The notes beneath the pieces were generated by a model, which was given only the letters and a program-made list of their open reading frames with translations, ran no database searches and was not told the origin of the DNA. Positions 1 through 7,745 of a stretch of DNA of 64,000 nucleotides are shown one piece after another. This DNA is from CAVPTL01 sp963794415 (GTDB lineage: Bacteria > Actinomycetota > Thermoleophilia > Gaiellales > JAICJC01). The position numbers and the translations under genes are program-made. The stretch spans positions 656,212 through 720,211 of the forward strand of contig CAWCDI010000002.1 of assembly GCA_963794415.1 (NCBI GenBank), in the 5' to 3' direction. Each line of letters starts with the position of its first letter. Position 1 is the first letter of the stretch.

Positions 1-1272
1 GCCGCCTCGTCGGCGTGATAGGCGACGCGCCACGACAATCCTGTCAACCGTATAGCCCGCCGCCTCGGCGAGAGCCGCAATAACGGTGTCTGCAGCAATG
101 ACAAACTCGTCCGAGCCGTTACCATGGCCGGAGTTGCCAACGACATAGACAACGCTACCGTTCGACGCGACAAGAGGACGGAGACGCTCGAGTGTGGCAA
201 GCATGTCGTCGAAATAACCACGAACGAGGCGGCGGCGCTGGTGCTGATAGCGGTCGGGGGGCACGGCCTCGAGGATGGGGTCGACCAGGCGGACGAACTC
301 GGCCCTGTAGCCGTTTTCGCTGACTTGGTAGTTCGGCGGGAAGAGTACGCTCGGATGACTCCGGACAGTTCGCAGGCGTTGTTCACGGAATGCCGGTGCT
401 GAGGTGATCAAGCCGAGGAACCAGTTCTCGAGCTTATAGACCTCGGTGTAGTCAATGTTGTTTGGATAGGGCGGTGAAAACAGGACGAGGTCAAACCGTT
501 CGTCCCGAAGCTGTTCGCCTGGCCGGCGTCCGTCTCCGAGTATCGCGTGGCCGCGCGATCCTCTCACCAGTGTTATGGAATCCTCGATGATCTGCTCCGT
601 ACGACGGGCGAACTCCGCCTGGGGTTGAACGCGCGCCTTGCGCGGCTCGTGCCGGAGTGCCCGTCCATCGCGACGCAGTCCGCTCGTCGGTTCAAGACAG
701 GCGGCAAGGCAGATGCGGGCGAGTGCCTTTGCGTTCGGGGAACCGTCGACGCCGTCGATCGTCGCTCGCAGCCGTAGCAGCTCACTAAGATCGCCGGCGG
801 GGAAGTAACTCGTGTTCGCAAAGGTGGACAAGGCAGGGGCCGGCGCGGGCGGGAACCTGCGGCGACCATGTGCTGTTAACACTCTGGCACGGAAGTCTGG
901 GAAATCGTCCACCCCTTGCGTGACGGCCCGCACCTTGGCGGCCGCGACCATCTGCAGGAACGGGTTCTGCTCGATTCCCACCGCGTTGACGGTTCGGCTC
1001 TGAGATTCGCGTGCCCATTCTAGCGCGCTAACAAGAGATGTCCCGACGCCGGCGTACGGGTCGAGCACGGTCAGCGTGCGGCGACGTCCGAGACCGGCAT
1101 CGTCGAGAACGCAGTCGAACATGTGAGCGGAAAAGCTTTCCTTGAGATGAAACCAGCGGTGCACGGGCAGCTGCCCGTTGCCGTTGGGGACGACGAGCGC
1201 GCGGTAGCGGTCGTCGAGCTCTATCGGGAGCCGAGTCTCGAGGTCACGATAGTGATCCTCTAGCGAGATCAT
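1..1272 (-). CDS. DNA N6-adenine/N4-cytosine methyltransferase, C-terminus beyond window
   Basis: Partial gene. The ATG is at 1272-1270 and the frame stays open to the window edge, so at least 424 residues are present. Residues 70-79 read LDPYAGVGTS, the SAM-binding motif I of DNA amino-methyltransferases. Residues 266-269 read SPPY, the catalytic motif IV, followed by NNIDYTEVYKLENW, typical of N4/N6 methylases. Motif I comes before motif IV with about 185 residues between them, so a target-recognition region may lie between the motifs. The start codon overlaps the stop of the upstream helix-turn-helix gene (ATGA), so the two are translationally coupled. By inference it modifies DNA in a restriction-modification or other defence locus that continues outside the window; no nuclease is visible here. 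The family call is firm, the specificity unknown. Confidence 0.85.
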   Translation of the reverse strand, partial: MISLEDHYRDLETRLPIELDDRYRALVVPNGNGQLPVHRWFHLKESFSAHMFDCVLDDAGLGRRRTLTVLDPYAGVGTSLVSALEWARESQSRTVNAVGIEQNPFLQMVAAAKVRAVTQGVDDFPDFRARVLTAHGRRRFPPAPAPALSTFANTSYFPAGDLSELLRLRATIDGVDGSPNAKALARICLAACLEPTSGLRRDGRALRHEPRKARVQPQAEFARRTEQIIEDSITLVRGSRGHAILGDGRRPGEQLRDERFDLVLFSPPYPNNIDYTEVYKLENWFLGLITSAPAFREQRLRTVRSHPSVLFPPNYQVSENGYRAEFVRLVDPILEAVPPDRYQHQRRRLVRGYFDDMLATLERLRPLVASNGSVVYVVGNSGHGNGSDEFVIAADTVIAALAEAAGYTVDRIVVARRLSRRRGG

Positions 1273-1472
1273 CGCTCACCTCGCGGGTTCCCCAGTGACC
1301 ACGCTGAGTCTGGGTTCTGCGTACGCACCCAATCGTCGACCTCGGCGATCTCAAATCGCCATTGACTGCCGATTTTTTTCGCAGGAAGCTGACCCGAGCG
1401 CGCAAGTGCGTACACCTTCGCCTCGCTTAGCTGCAAGTGCTTCGCCACCTGCTTCACGGTCACCCAGCTCAT
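1269..1472 (-). CDS. small helix-turn-helix (excisionase/MerR-like) DNA-binding protein
   Basis: A 67-residue protein. The segment TVKQVAKHLQLSEAKVYALA followed by a basic GQLPAKKIGSQWRFEIAEVDDWV tail is the HTH_17 fold found in excisionases and in small regulators of restriction-modification loci. It reads into the methyltransferase by an ATGA overlap, so both are made from one mRNA. The context favours an autoregulator or specificity accessory of the methyltransferase rather than a phage excisionase, because a separate excisionase lies beside the integrase at 12766. Function beyond DNA binding is inferred. Confidence 0.75.
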   Translation of the reverse strand: MSWVTVKQVAKHLQLSEAKVYALARSGQLPAKKIGSQWRFEIAEVDDWVRTQNPDSAWSLGNPRGER

Positions 1473-1476
1473 CGCG

Positions 1477-1507
1477 ATGATAGACAGCCCTTCACAGCCG
1501 ATAACAA
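1477..1507 (-). promoter_or_regulatory. possible promoter for the HTH-methyltransferase operon
   Basis: On the minus strand TTGTTA (1507-1502) and TATCAT (1482-1477) are separated by 19 bp and end 4 bp before the ATG at 1472. The stretch is A+T-rich compared with its surroundings. Start would be leaderless or nearly so. Moderate support only. Confidence 0.35.
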
Positions 1508-1708
1508 AGACTCATACCGCATGGCGTTATTTCGCGCAGCCTACCCCTCTTTCCTGCCCATTCCAAATCGCGGCGAGATCTTTTCAAGGGCGTCGCTCGG
1601 CTCCCCGGTACTGAGAATGTGAAACGGCCGCACCTTCCGGCGCTTTGCGGCTTGGCGGGCCAGACAGCCGTAGCCGAGACCCGCCGACCCGCCGAGTACG
1701 ATCACGCG

Positions 1709-1966
1709 ATGCATGAGCGCGAACAAGGGTGCGGCAGGTGGCCGAGCGCACGCCCGACGTTCTCTCAACTAGAACGCGCGCGCGCGGAGACGGATCGCAT
1801 CGAGCTGGAACTCCTCGAGGTGACGGAACGACTTCACCGGGCGCGCCGAAATAGGGTCGGGCGCGACGACCCGAGCCGGACGGTGCAACGGGCGCTCCGC
1901 CAGAAGGTGTGGGAGCTTGATCAGGCGCTCACGCGAGAGCGGTTGGCGGCTCGAGCAGCGCAATGA
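1709..1966 (+). CDS. small coiled-coil protein, unknown function
   Basis: I chose the ATG at 1709; an in-frame ATG at 1619 would give 115 residues, but its first 30 residues look like non-coding sequence. The 85-residue product is charged and helical (RARAETDRIELELLEVTE, then QKVWELDQALTRERLAARAA) and could form a coiled coil. Its stop overlaps the start of the next ORF (ATGA), which argues that both are real. I recognise no family. A minus-strand ORF (1541-1768) overlaps it, so the assignment is uncertain. Confidence 0.4.
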   Translation: MHEREQGCGRWPSARPTFSQLERARAETDRIELELLEVTERLHRARRNRVGRDDPSRTVQRALRQKVWELDQALTRERLAARAAQ

Positions 1967-2139
1967 CCGCGGCTGAACCGACTGTCGACGAACGGATTGA
2001 CGTCGTTCGGACCCTTTGGCGGTTGATCGAGATGATTGACCGAGGTGAGGTCGAGGGAAAGGCGTGGTACCGCGAGCGACTCGTTGGCGCCGCGGTAGCT
2101 CTTGATCCATTCCGGCCGACTCGTGAGCTTCGGCGATAG
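1963..2139 (+). CDS. 58-residue protein, unknown function
   Basis: Starts at ATG 1963 inside the stop of the preceding ORF (ATGA overlap) and ends at TAG 2137. The product is amphipathic and helical (ERIDVVRTLWRLIEMIDRGE, then KAWYRERLVGAAVALDPF) with no recognisable motif. Pairs of tiny coupled genes like this are common on actinobacterial mobile elements. Between it and the arsR operator (2140-2284) I see no further gene. Confidence 0.35.
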   Translation: MTAAEPTVDERIDVVRTLWRLIEMIDRGEVEGKAWYRERLVGAAVALDPFRPTRELRR

Positions 2140-2284
2140 CCGTCTGGGCAAGCCGTCTCTCGGCTCCAACGGCTGTCGCTAGTCCCGCAAGCCTGGATCT
2201 CAAGATCAGACACGGGTGTCGCGTTTTCGGTGTCCAGCCCCGCGCAGCAGGGGTTCCGCGGATGTTTAGCAGTCGCTCCCACTG

Positions 2285-2334
2285 GCATCGATCGACGATC
2301 TTCGATACATTGACGATTGTCGATACGAGGAGGG
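2285..2334 (+). promoter_or_regulatory. putative ArsR operator and ribosome-binding site of arsR-arsM
   Basis: The region is rich in TCGAT units. TCGATAC occurs at 2302-2308 and again at 2320-2326, and overlapping ATCGAT/ATCGACGAT elements lie at 2287-2299. This is immediately upstream of a metal-sensor gene and is a natural operator candidate. A strong Shine-Dalgarno (GAGGAGGG, 2327-2334) lies a few bases before the TTG start at 2339 and fixes that start. Confidence 0.5.
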
Positions 2335-2338
2335 CCCG

Positions 2339-2704
2339 TTGAGAGCAGCGGAGCAGTTGAGCAGCACATCGTCTGACCCGGTGACGTGTTGCGGCGCGTT
2401 GTCTGCGCCGACGCTCACGGACGAGCAGGCGACGGCGACGGCGGACGTGTTCAAAGCGCTGGCCGACCCGGCGCGGGTGCGAATCGTGAACCTGGTCGCC
2501 CAGAGCCCAGGAGCCGTATGTGCTTGTGACTTCACCGTGCCGCTGGGTCTGGCGCAGCCGACCGTGTCACACCATCTGAAGAAGCTGACCGATGCGGGCC
2601 TGTTACGACGCGAAGCCCGTGGCAAGTGGGCTTATTACTCGCTGAACAGCGAGGCAGCGGAGCGCCTCGCCGAAGTCGTGGACATGAAAGGAGTGTGTTG
2701 TTGA
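2339..2704 (+). CDS. arsR: ArsR/SmtB-family arsenic-responsive repressor
   Basis: A 121-residue winged-helix regulator starting at TTG 2339 behind a clear Shine-Dalgarno. The DNA-recognition helix is in PLGLAQPTVSHHLKKLTDAG and the wing in RREARGKWAYYSL. Cysteines at 17-18 (VTCCG) and 61/63 (VCACD) match the arrangement of the Corynebacterium ArsR, where an N-terminal Cys pair and one helix Cys bind As(III). By family, it represses until arsenite or antimonite binds. The stop overlaps the arsM start (TGATG), so the two are co-translated. The operator candidate just upstream suggests autoregulation. Confidence 0.9.
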   Translation: MRAAEQLSSTSSDPVTCCGALSAPTLTDEQATATADVFKALADPARVRIVNLVAQSPGAVCACDFTVPLGLAQPTVSHHLKKLTDAGLLRREARGKWAYYSLNSEAAERLAEVVDMKGVCC

Positions 2705-3525
2705 TGGCAACCTCGAGCGATGACCTGCGTGAGCAGGTGCGGGAGAAGTACGCCGAGTACGCGCTGATGGCGACCGAGAAGGACTCGAGCTTTGGGTGCG
2801 GCTCGGGTGAGTGCTGCGTCGATCTCACAGAGGGCGGTCGGTTCGGTGAGGCGCTCTACGACGCGGAGCAGCGCGGTGATCTACCCGATGCGGCCGTGCT
2901 CGTGGCCCTGGGCTGCGGCAACCCCACGGCAGTCGCCGACCTCAATGCGGGCGAAACGGTGCTCGATCTTGGATCTGGCGGTGGGATCGACGTGATCCTC
3001 TCGGCCAAGCGCGTCGGCCCGACGGGCACGGCATATGGATTGGATATGACCGACGAGATGCTCGCGCTCGCCCAACAGAACGCCCGGGACGCCGGCGCCA
3101 CCAACGTCCACTTCCTCAAGGGGCTGATAGAGCAGATCCCGCTGCCGGCGGACTCGGTCGACGTTGTCATCTCCAACTGCGTGATCAACCTCTCGACCGA
3201 CAAGGCTGCGGTGCTGACCGAGACAGCGCGCGTGCTGCGACCCGGCGGCCGGTTCGGGGTCAGCGACGTGGTCGCAGAAGATCGGCTCACCCCCACCGAG
3301 CGGGCCGAGCGCGGCAACTTCGTGGGATGCATCGCAGGAGCGCTCTCCAAGGCGGAGTTTGAGGCGGGCCTCGAAGCTGCCGGGTTCGAGCAGATAACGG
3401 TCGAGTACACGCACGAGGTGGCCGACGGTCTGCACGGAGCCATCATCAGGGCCGTCAAGACGTCGGATCCCGCTGCCAAGGGGCTTCCGGTCATCCAGCC
3501 CGCGACGCGAGCCGGCTGCTGCTAG
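2704..3525 (+). CDS. arsM: arsenite S-adenosylmethionine methyltransferase
   Basis: A 273-residue class I methyltransferase. The ATG at 2704 is chosen because it overlaps the arsR stop; a longer in-frame start at 2626 would run through arsR. The SAM site is VLDLGSGGGIDV. Cysteines expected for As(III) binding are present: Cys32/37/38 (FGCGSGECC), Cys159 (SNCVINLS) and Cys209 (VGCIAGAL), the last two matching the essential pair of characterised ArsM enzymes. It ends in Cys-Cys. The enzyme adds methyl groups to arsenite, giving methylated, partly volatile arsenicals. It forms a two-gene operon with arsR. Confidence 0.92.
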   Translation: MATSSDDLREQVREKYAEYALMATEKDSSFGCGSGECCVDLTEGGRFGEALYDAEQRGDLPDAAVLVALGCGNPTAVADLNAGETVLDLGSGGGIDVILSAKRVGPTGTAYGLDMTDEMLALAQQNARDAGATNVHFLKGLIEQIPLPADSVDVVISNCVINLSTDKAAVLTETARVLRPGGRFGVSDVVAEDRLTPTERAERGNFVGCIAGALSKAEFEAGLEAAGFEQITVEYTHEVADGLHGAIIRAVKTSDPAAKGLPVIQPATRAGCC

Positions 3526-3531
3526 ACGCGG

Positions 3532-4446
3532 TCAGCCGCGGGTGACCAGGCCGACGCCCGCGACGACCACCACGAGCCCCGCCGTCGCGGCAGCGTCAGG
3601 GAGATTACCCTGCGCTGCTTCGACGGCGACGGCGACGGCAGGCACGAGGAACGTCCACGAGAACACGCGGGCGCCCGTCCAGTGGCTGATGGCGATGTAG
3701 AACCCGACGTAGGTGATGACCTGTGCTCCCACGACCAGGAACGCGAGACTTGCCCAGAGCTCGGGAGACGACCACGCGGTGGGTGTCGGTCGTGACAATG
3801 CCAGGTAGGGCAGAAGCAGCACTCCCCCGGCAAGAAACTGGGCAGTCGTCGCGCCGTACACATCGAACCGCTCTTCACGGATGCTGAGATAGCGCATCCC
3901 CAGGCCGGCGCCCGCCCAGCCGAGCGCTCCGCTGAGGCAGATGATGATTCCGGCGGCGACGTCGGAGCCTGACGATCCAGTCTCGCTTCGGACGATCAGC
4001 AGGATGCCGAGAAACCCGATGACGAGACCGGCTGCCTGGCGCCGGGTGAGGCGCTCGTCCAAGAGCGTGCGGGCAGCCAATGCCGCGAAGAACGGCGCGC
4101 TGTTAAGCAGGACTGCCGCGATCGCCGCCCCGGCGAGGTTAGTGCCTTCGGCGATGCCCGCAAGGGTGAGCGTGATGTTGCCAAAGCCGATCGCGAACGC
4201 CCACGCCCAACCGCGCCAGGTTGTCGGGAGTTGTGCCCCGACGAGTCGCAGGATCGGGAGCATCATCAGACCGCCAACAAGCGCTCGGCTGGCGCAGATC
4301 ACCGATGAGCTGGTGAGCTTGAGAGCTGCAGCGGTCACCGGGTAGGCGAGCCCTCCGCAGAGAATCGAAATCCCGAGAATGAACGCGACCTGGGTGGAAT
4401 CGGCCTTGCCCGTGGGTGGTGCTGTGGTGGGTTTCAATGGTTCCAC
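3532..4446 (-). CDS. EamA/DMT-family membrane transporter in the ars cluster
   Basis: A 304-residue protein with about ten hydrophobic segments in two EamA-like halves (for example ISILCGGLAYPVTAAALKL near the start and AATAGLVVVVAGVGLV at the end). Start is GTG 4446. It follows the broken aquaporin gene by 19 bp on the same strand and converges with arsM, whose stop is 6 bp away. DMT transporters export small metabolites. Its place after arsC and the aquaporin suggests it could export arsenicals, but nothing in the sequence shows the substrate. No ArsB or Acr3 pump is present nearby. Confidence 0.8.
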   Translation of the reverse strand: MEPLKPTTAPPTGKADSTQVAFILGISILCGGLAYPVTAAALKLTSSSVICASRALVGGLMMLPILRLVGAQLPTTWRGWAWAFAIGFGNITLTLAGIAEGTNLAGAAIAAVLLNSAPFFAALAARTLLDERLTRRQAAGLVIGFLGILLIVRSETGSSGSDVAAGIIICLSGALGWAGAGLGMRYLSIREERFDVYGATTAQFLAGGVLLLPYLALSRPTPTAWSSPELWASLAFLVVGAQVITYVGFYIAISHWTGARVFSWTFLVPAVAVAVEAAQGNLPDAAATAGLVVVVAGVGLVTRG

Positions 4447-4465
4447 TGGCTCAGCCTAACCACCG

Positions 4466-5138
4466 TTATTTCTGAGTGGCGTGCGGCTCGGCGCGAATCG
4501 CCTGGTATGCGAGTGCGGCGAGCGTCGCCCCGGCGATTGGACCAAGCAGGTAGATCCAGACGGCGTGAGGGTCACCTGTGACGATGCCGGGGCCAAGCGA
4601 ACGGGCAGGGTTCATCGACGCGCCGGTGATCGGGCCGCCGAACATCGCGTCGAGGCCCACGGTTGCGCCGATAGCGATCGCAGCCGCCTCCCCCACCGCT
4701 CGGGAGTCGGTCGCGACAGCCATGATCACGAACATCAGAAAGAACGTGAGCACGCCTTCCCAGAGCAGCTCCTTGGAGGTCTGAGCCCGTCGGATACGTT
4801 GCGCCGAGATGGGCGATGTTGCCGAGTGAGCCTCGCAACATGGCGGCTGCGAGGACTGCGCCGGCGAACTGGGCAAGCCAGTAGGGCACAACGAGACGGG
4901 TGGGGAAGTGACGCGTCAGCGCGAACGCCGTCGTCACGGCGGGGTTAAGGTGCGCGCCGGAGACGTGGCCGACCGCGTAGATCATCGCCATGATCACCAG
5001 CCCGAATGTGATGGCAACGCCGATGTGGGTCAGCTGGCCGGTTTTCTGATCGACCATGATCGCGCCGCAGCCGGCGAACACCAGCGTGAATGTTCCCACG
5101 AGCTCGGCGGCGAGGGCTCGCCCGGTCGCGGCGGTCAC
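4466..5138 (-). pseudogene. aquaporin (MIP family), broken by one frameshift
   Basis: Two frames together encode a full major-intrinsic-protein. The first frame (GTG 5138 onward) runs from MTAATGRALAAELVGTFTLV through the first NPA box (GAHLNPAVT) to GATYPTGSDLQ. The second frame resumes with SKELLWEGVLTFFLMFVIM and contains the second box (ASMNPARSLGP). The junction is near 4770 and is explained by loss of a single base. The start overlaps the arsC stop (GTGA). In Sinorhizobium an aquaglyceroporin next to arsC releases arsenite, and this gene probably had that role. Recent inactivation and a sequence error both fit. Confidence 0.85.
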
Positions 5139-5782
5139 GCTTGGTCGGCCAGGATCTGGGAGATCAGCAGTTGCACCCGCGCGTCCAGCTCATCGCGGAT
5201 AGCCCGCACGGCATCGACGTCGAGGCCGGCGGGGTCTGGGAGATCCCAGTCCTCGTAGCGCTTACCGCGGTAGATCGAGGAGGCATCGCCACAGCCCATG
5301 GTGATCACGACGTCGGCGGCCGCGACGACCTCGTCGGTAAGTGGTTTGGGAAACTCCTCGCTCATATCCACGCCGACCTCGGTCATCACCTCGATGACTG
5401 CGGGATCGAGGCGCTCGCTGGGATCGCTTCCGGCAGACCGCACGTGGAACTGCTCCTGGCCGCGACGCTTCACGAGCCCTGCCGCCATCTGGCTCCGCCC
5501 AGAGTTGTGGACGCACACGAACAGCACCTCGGACTGCGCCTTGGGGACCAGCCCCTCGGCCTGGGCAAGGGCGCGCAGACGCTCCCGGGCAAAGCGATGC
5601 GCGAGCACGGGCACGAACACGTTGATCCTCGCTGGGCCAAGCAGCTCGGTCGACTCGGCGATGTAACGCTCGATCGTCTCGCGAGAGAACACGCCTGCGA
5701 ACTCCGTTTGCAGCGCCACCGCTGCCCGCTCAACATGGTGTCGGGTGACGGGATCGAGAATGTCCATTGCGGTCGGCTCCAT
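5135..5782 (-). CDS. arsC: arsenate reductase, low-molecular-weight phosphatase type with N-terminal helical domain
   Basis: A 215-residue protein. I start it at ATG 5782, which has a Shine-Dalgarno (AAGGAGG) just upstream; the longer frame to 5836 would run through the operator. Residues 1-80 form a helical domain seen on many actinobacterial ArsC proteins. The phosphatase-like part has the P-loop CVHNSGRSQMA (C-x5-R), the catalytic arsenate-binding loop, and ends with a DLPDPAG acid motif. It reduces arsenate to arsenite, in actinobacteria usually with mycothiol/mycoredoxin. It is the first gene of the minus-strand operon arsC-aquaporin-EamA, divergent from the second arsR. Confidence 0.9.
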   Translation of the reverse strand: MEPTAMDILDPVTRHHVERAAVALQTEFAGVFSRETIERYIAESTELLGPARINVFVPVLAHRFARERLRALAQAEGLVPKAQSEVLFVCVHNSGRSQMAAGLVKRRGQEQFHVRSAGSDPSERLDPAVIEVMTEVGVDMSEEFPKPLTDEVVAAADVVITMGCGDASSIYRGKRYEDWDLPDPAGLDVDAVRAIRDELDARVQLLISQILADQA

Positions 5783-5797
5783 GACTCCTCCTTGGTC

Positions 5798-5856
5798 ATT
5801 GATGACCATCAATATCACCATCATGGCAGACCGCATTGATTGCTGTCAATATCAAT
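5798..5856. promoter_or_regulatory. divergent ArsR operators between arsC and the second arsR
   Basis: Two inverted repeats lie between the divergent genes. ATTGATG-AC-CATCAAT (5798-5813) is a perfect 7-bp-arm palindrome next to the arsC start. ATTGAT (5835-5840) and ATCAAT (5851-5856) form a second, wider one near arsR. ATCAA/TTGAT half-sites are typical of ArsR-family operators. Both operons are probably controlled together from here. Confidence 0.6.
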
Positions 5857-5874
5857 CTGTGTCAATATGAGTCC

Positions 5875-6222
5875 ATGAAGCTCGTACCCGTCATCACCCA
5901 TAGCGCCTGCCCGCCGCTCCTGCAGGGGCCGCTCGATGAGGGCGAGGCCCTGGAGCTCGCCCGAGCGCTCAAGACCATCGCCGACCCCGCCCGTCTCCGC
6001 CTCCTCAGCCTGATCCAGGCGCAGCCCGGCGGCGAAGCATGCGTCTGCCATCTTACCGAGCCCCTCGGGCTCAGCCAGCCGACCGTCAGCCATCACCTGC
6101 GGGTGCTGCTCGAGGCCGGACTCGTGGCGCGCGACCGCCGAGGCAGCTGGGCCTACTACCGCATCGTCCCGGAGACGTTTGCCATGCTTCGCGCAGTTCT
6201 CGACCCGCCGCTCGAATCGTGA
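5875..6222 (+). CDS. second ArsR/SmtB-family regulator
   Basis: A 115-residue regulator. The ATG at 5875 is preferred over the frame start at 5836 because the latter lies inside the operator palindrome. The helix-turn-helix is PLGLSQPTVSHHLRVLLEAG and the wing ARDRRGSWAYYRI. Metal-binding candidates are Cys12, Cys56 and Cys58 (ACVCHL). It differs from the first ArsR in having a single N-terminal Cys. Its stop overlaps the start of the flavoprotein gene (GTGA), forming a two-gene operon divergent from arsC. Confidence 0.88.
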   Translation: MKLVPVITHSACPPLLQGPLDEGEALELARALKTIADPARLRLLSLIQAQPGGEACVCHLTEPLGLSQPTVSHHLRVLLEAGLVARDRRGSWAYYRIVPETFAMLRAVLDPPLES

Positions 6223-7607
6223 CTCGGCTCGTGATCATCGGCGGAAGCGACGCGGGCATCAGCGCTGCGCTCCGCGCCCGCGACCTGGATCCTAAGTGCC
6301 ACGTCGATGTCGTCCTCGCCGACGCGTACCCCAACTACTCGATCTGCGGCATCCCCTACCACGTCTCGGGCGAGGTGCCCGACTGGCGTAACCTGGCCCA
6401 CCGCACCATCGCCGATCTGGAGCAGACCGGCATGCGCCTGCACCTCGACACGGTGGCCGAGACCATCGATGTCGACGGCCACTCTCTAGTCGTGCGAAAC
6501 GCCGACAGTATGAGTCGCCTCCCCTACGACAAGCTGATCGTCGGCACTGGTGCGGTGTCCGTCCGCCCTCCGATCGCCGGTCTCGAAGCCGACATGGAGG
6601 GCGTCTACCTACTCCACACCATCGGGGACACGCGGCGGATCATGGAGTTCCTCGAACGCCGAAAGCCCGCTACAGCTCTGATCGTCGGTGCCGGCTACAT
6701 CGGCCTAGAGATGGCCGAGGGGCTCACCGCCCGGGGCATCACTGTCACGCAAATGGAGCAGCTCCCAGAGGTGCTCCCCACCGTCGACTCCGCTCTCGGG
6801 GCTCTGGTACGCGACGAGCTCACGCAGCACGGAGTCGATGTGCGAGCCGGCACCATTGTGCGAGCGATCGCCGCCGACAGGAGCGGGAGCCTGAGCGTCA
6901 CCACTACCGGCCCGTCCGGCGAGGACGGCGAGCATCAGTTCGAGCTTGTGCTCGTGGTGGTCGGCGTCAGGCCCGACTCCGCGATTGCGGCTCAGGCAGG
7001 CGCCACGCTGGCTGCGAAGCAGACGATCAACGTCGATCGACAGATGCGCACGAACCTGCCCGACGTGTTCGCGGCCGGCGACTGCGTCGTCACGCACCAC
7101 CGACAGCTGGGGGAGACCTACCTGCCGCTGGGAACGACCGCCCACAAGCAGGGCCGGATCGCTGGTGAGAACGCGCTCGGCGCATCCCGGGAGTTCGAGG
7201 GGAGCCTCGGCACCCAGGTCGTCAAGGTTTTTGACCACGCAGTGGCCCGCACAGGTCTACGCGATCACGAGGCTATGGCGGCAGGCCATGACGCGTTCAC
7301 CATCGCGGCTCAGGCTGACGACCACAAGGCCTACTACCCGGGAAGCCGCCGTATCCACATGCGGCTGACCGGCGACCGAACCACCGGGCAACTGCTCGGC
7401 GTTCAGCTCTTCGGTCACCGCCACTCCGAAATCGCCAAACGCATCGACGTCGCCGCGACCGCCATCTACTACGGGACCCCCGTCGAAGGACTCAGCGATC
7501 TCGACCTGTCCTACACACCTCCCCTGGGAAGTCCATGGGACGCGCTTCAAACGGCAGCACAGTCCTGGGTACGACATTGTGGCACCACCGTTCCGCCTCG
7601 TCGGTAG
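6219..7607 (+). CDS. CoA-disulfide-reductase-like FAD/NAD(P)H oxidoreductase
   Basis: A 462-residue flavoprotein; GTG 6219 overlaps the arsR stop (an upstream in-frame ATG would read through arsR). It has the N-terminal FAD site (LVIIGGSDAGISAALRARD), a single active-site cysteine in NYSICGIPYHVSG as in CoA-disulfide reductases and NADH oxidases, the second nucleotide site (ALIVGAGYIGLEMAEGL), and the FAD motif VFAAGDCVV. A C-terminal dimerisation domain follows. It may maintain low-molecular-weight thiols or reduce a thiol adduct during arsenic stress. The ars role is inferred from coupling to arsR; the family assignment is firm. Confidence 0.85.
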   Translation: MTRLVIIGGSDAGISAALRARDLDPKCHVDVVLADAYPNYSICGIPYHVSGEVPDWRNLAHRTIADLEQTGMRLHLDTVAETIDVDGHSLVVRNADSMSRLPYDKLIVGTGAVSVRPPIAGLEADMEGVYLLHTIGDTRRIMEFLERRKPATALIVGAGYIGLEMAEGLTARGITVTQMEQLPEVLPTVDSALGALVRDELTQHGVDVRAGTIVRAIAADRSGSLSVTTTGPSGEDGEHQFELVLVVVGVRPDSAIAAQAGATLAAKQTINVDRQMRTNLPDVFAAGDCVVTHHRQLGETYLPLGTTAHKQGRIAGENALGASREFEGSLGTQVVKVFDHAVARTGLRDHEAMAAGHDAFTIAAQADDHKAYYPGSRRIHMRLTGDRTTGQLLGVQLFGHRHSEIAKRIDVAATAIYYGTPVEGLSDLDLSYTPPLGSPWDALQTAAQSWVRHCGTTVPPRR

Positions 7608-7694
7608 AACCACCGATTCGCCAGTTCCATCGTCGTCGGGCAAGCGTCTCTGGTATCAGTCAATGCGGAGTAGATCGTCGATAGCCGTGTGTTC

Positions 7695-7739
7695 CTAGAG
7701 CTCTAGTACAGCAAAACGACCGTTTAGCTGTGATATGAT
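7695..7739 (+). promoter_or_regulatory. promoter and palindrome before the serine recombinase
   Basis: CTAGAGCTCTAG (7695-7706) is a perfect 12-bp palindrome. TATGAT (7734-7739) is a good -10 hexamer six bases before the ATG at 7746, so the mRNA is probably leaderless. The palindrome may be an operator or part of a recombination site. The remaining gap (7608-7694) shows nothing clear. Confidence 0.5.
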
Positions 7740-7745
7740 GATTGC

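Noticed and set aside
1541..1768. Minus-strand 75-residue ORF with VIVLGGSAGLGYGCLARQAA
   Set aside because: The segment faintly resembles the start of a short-chain dehydrogenase, but there is no continuation and a better coupled ORF lies on the other strand. It may be a gene remnant; not strong enough to list.
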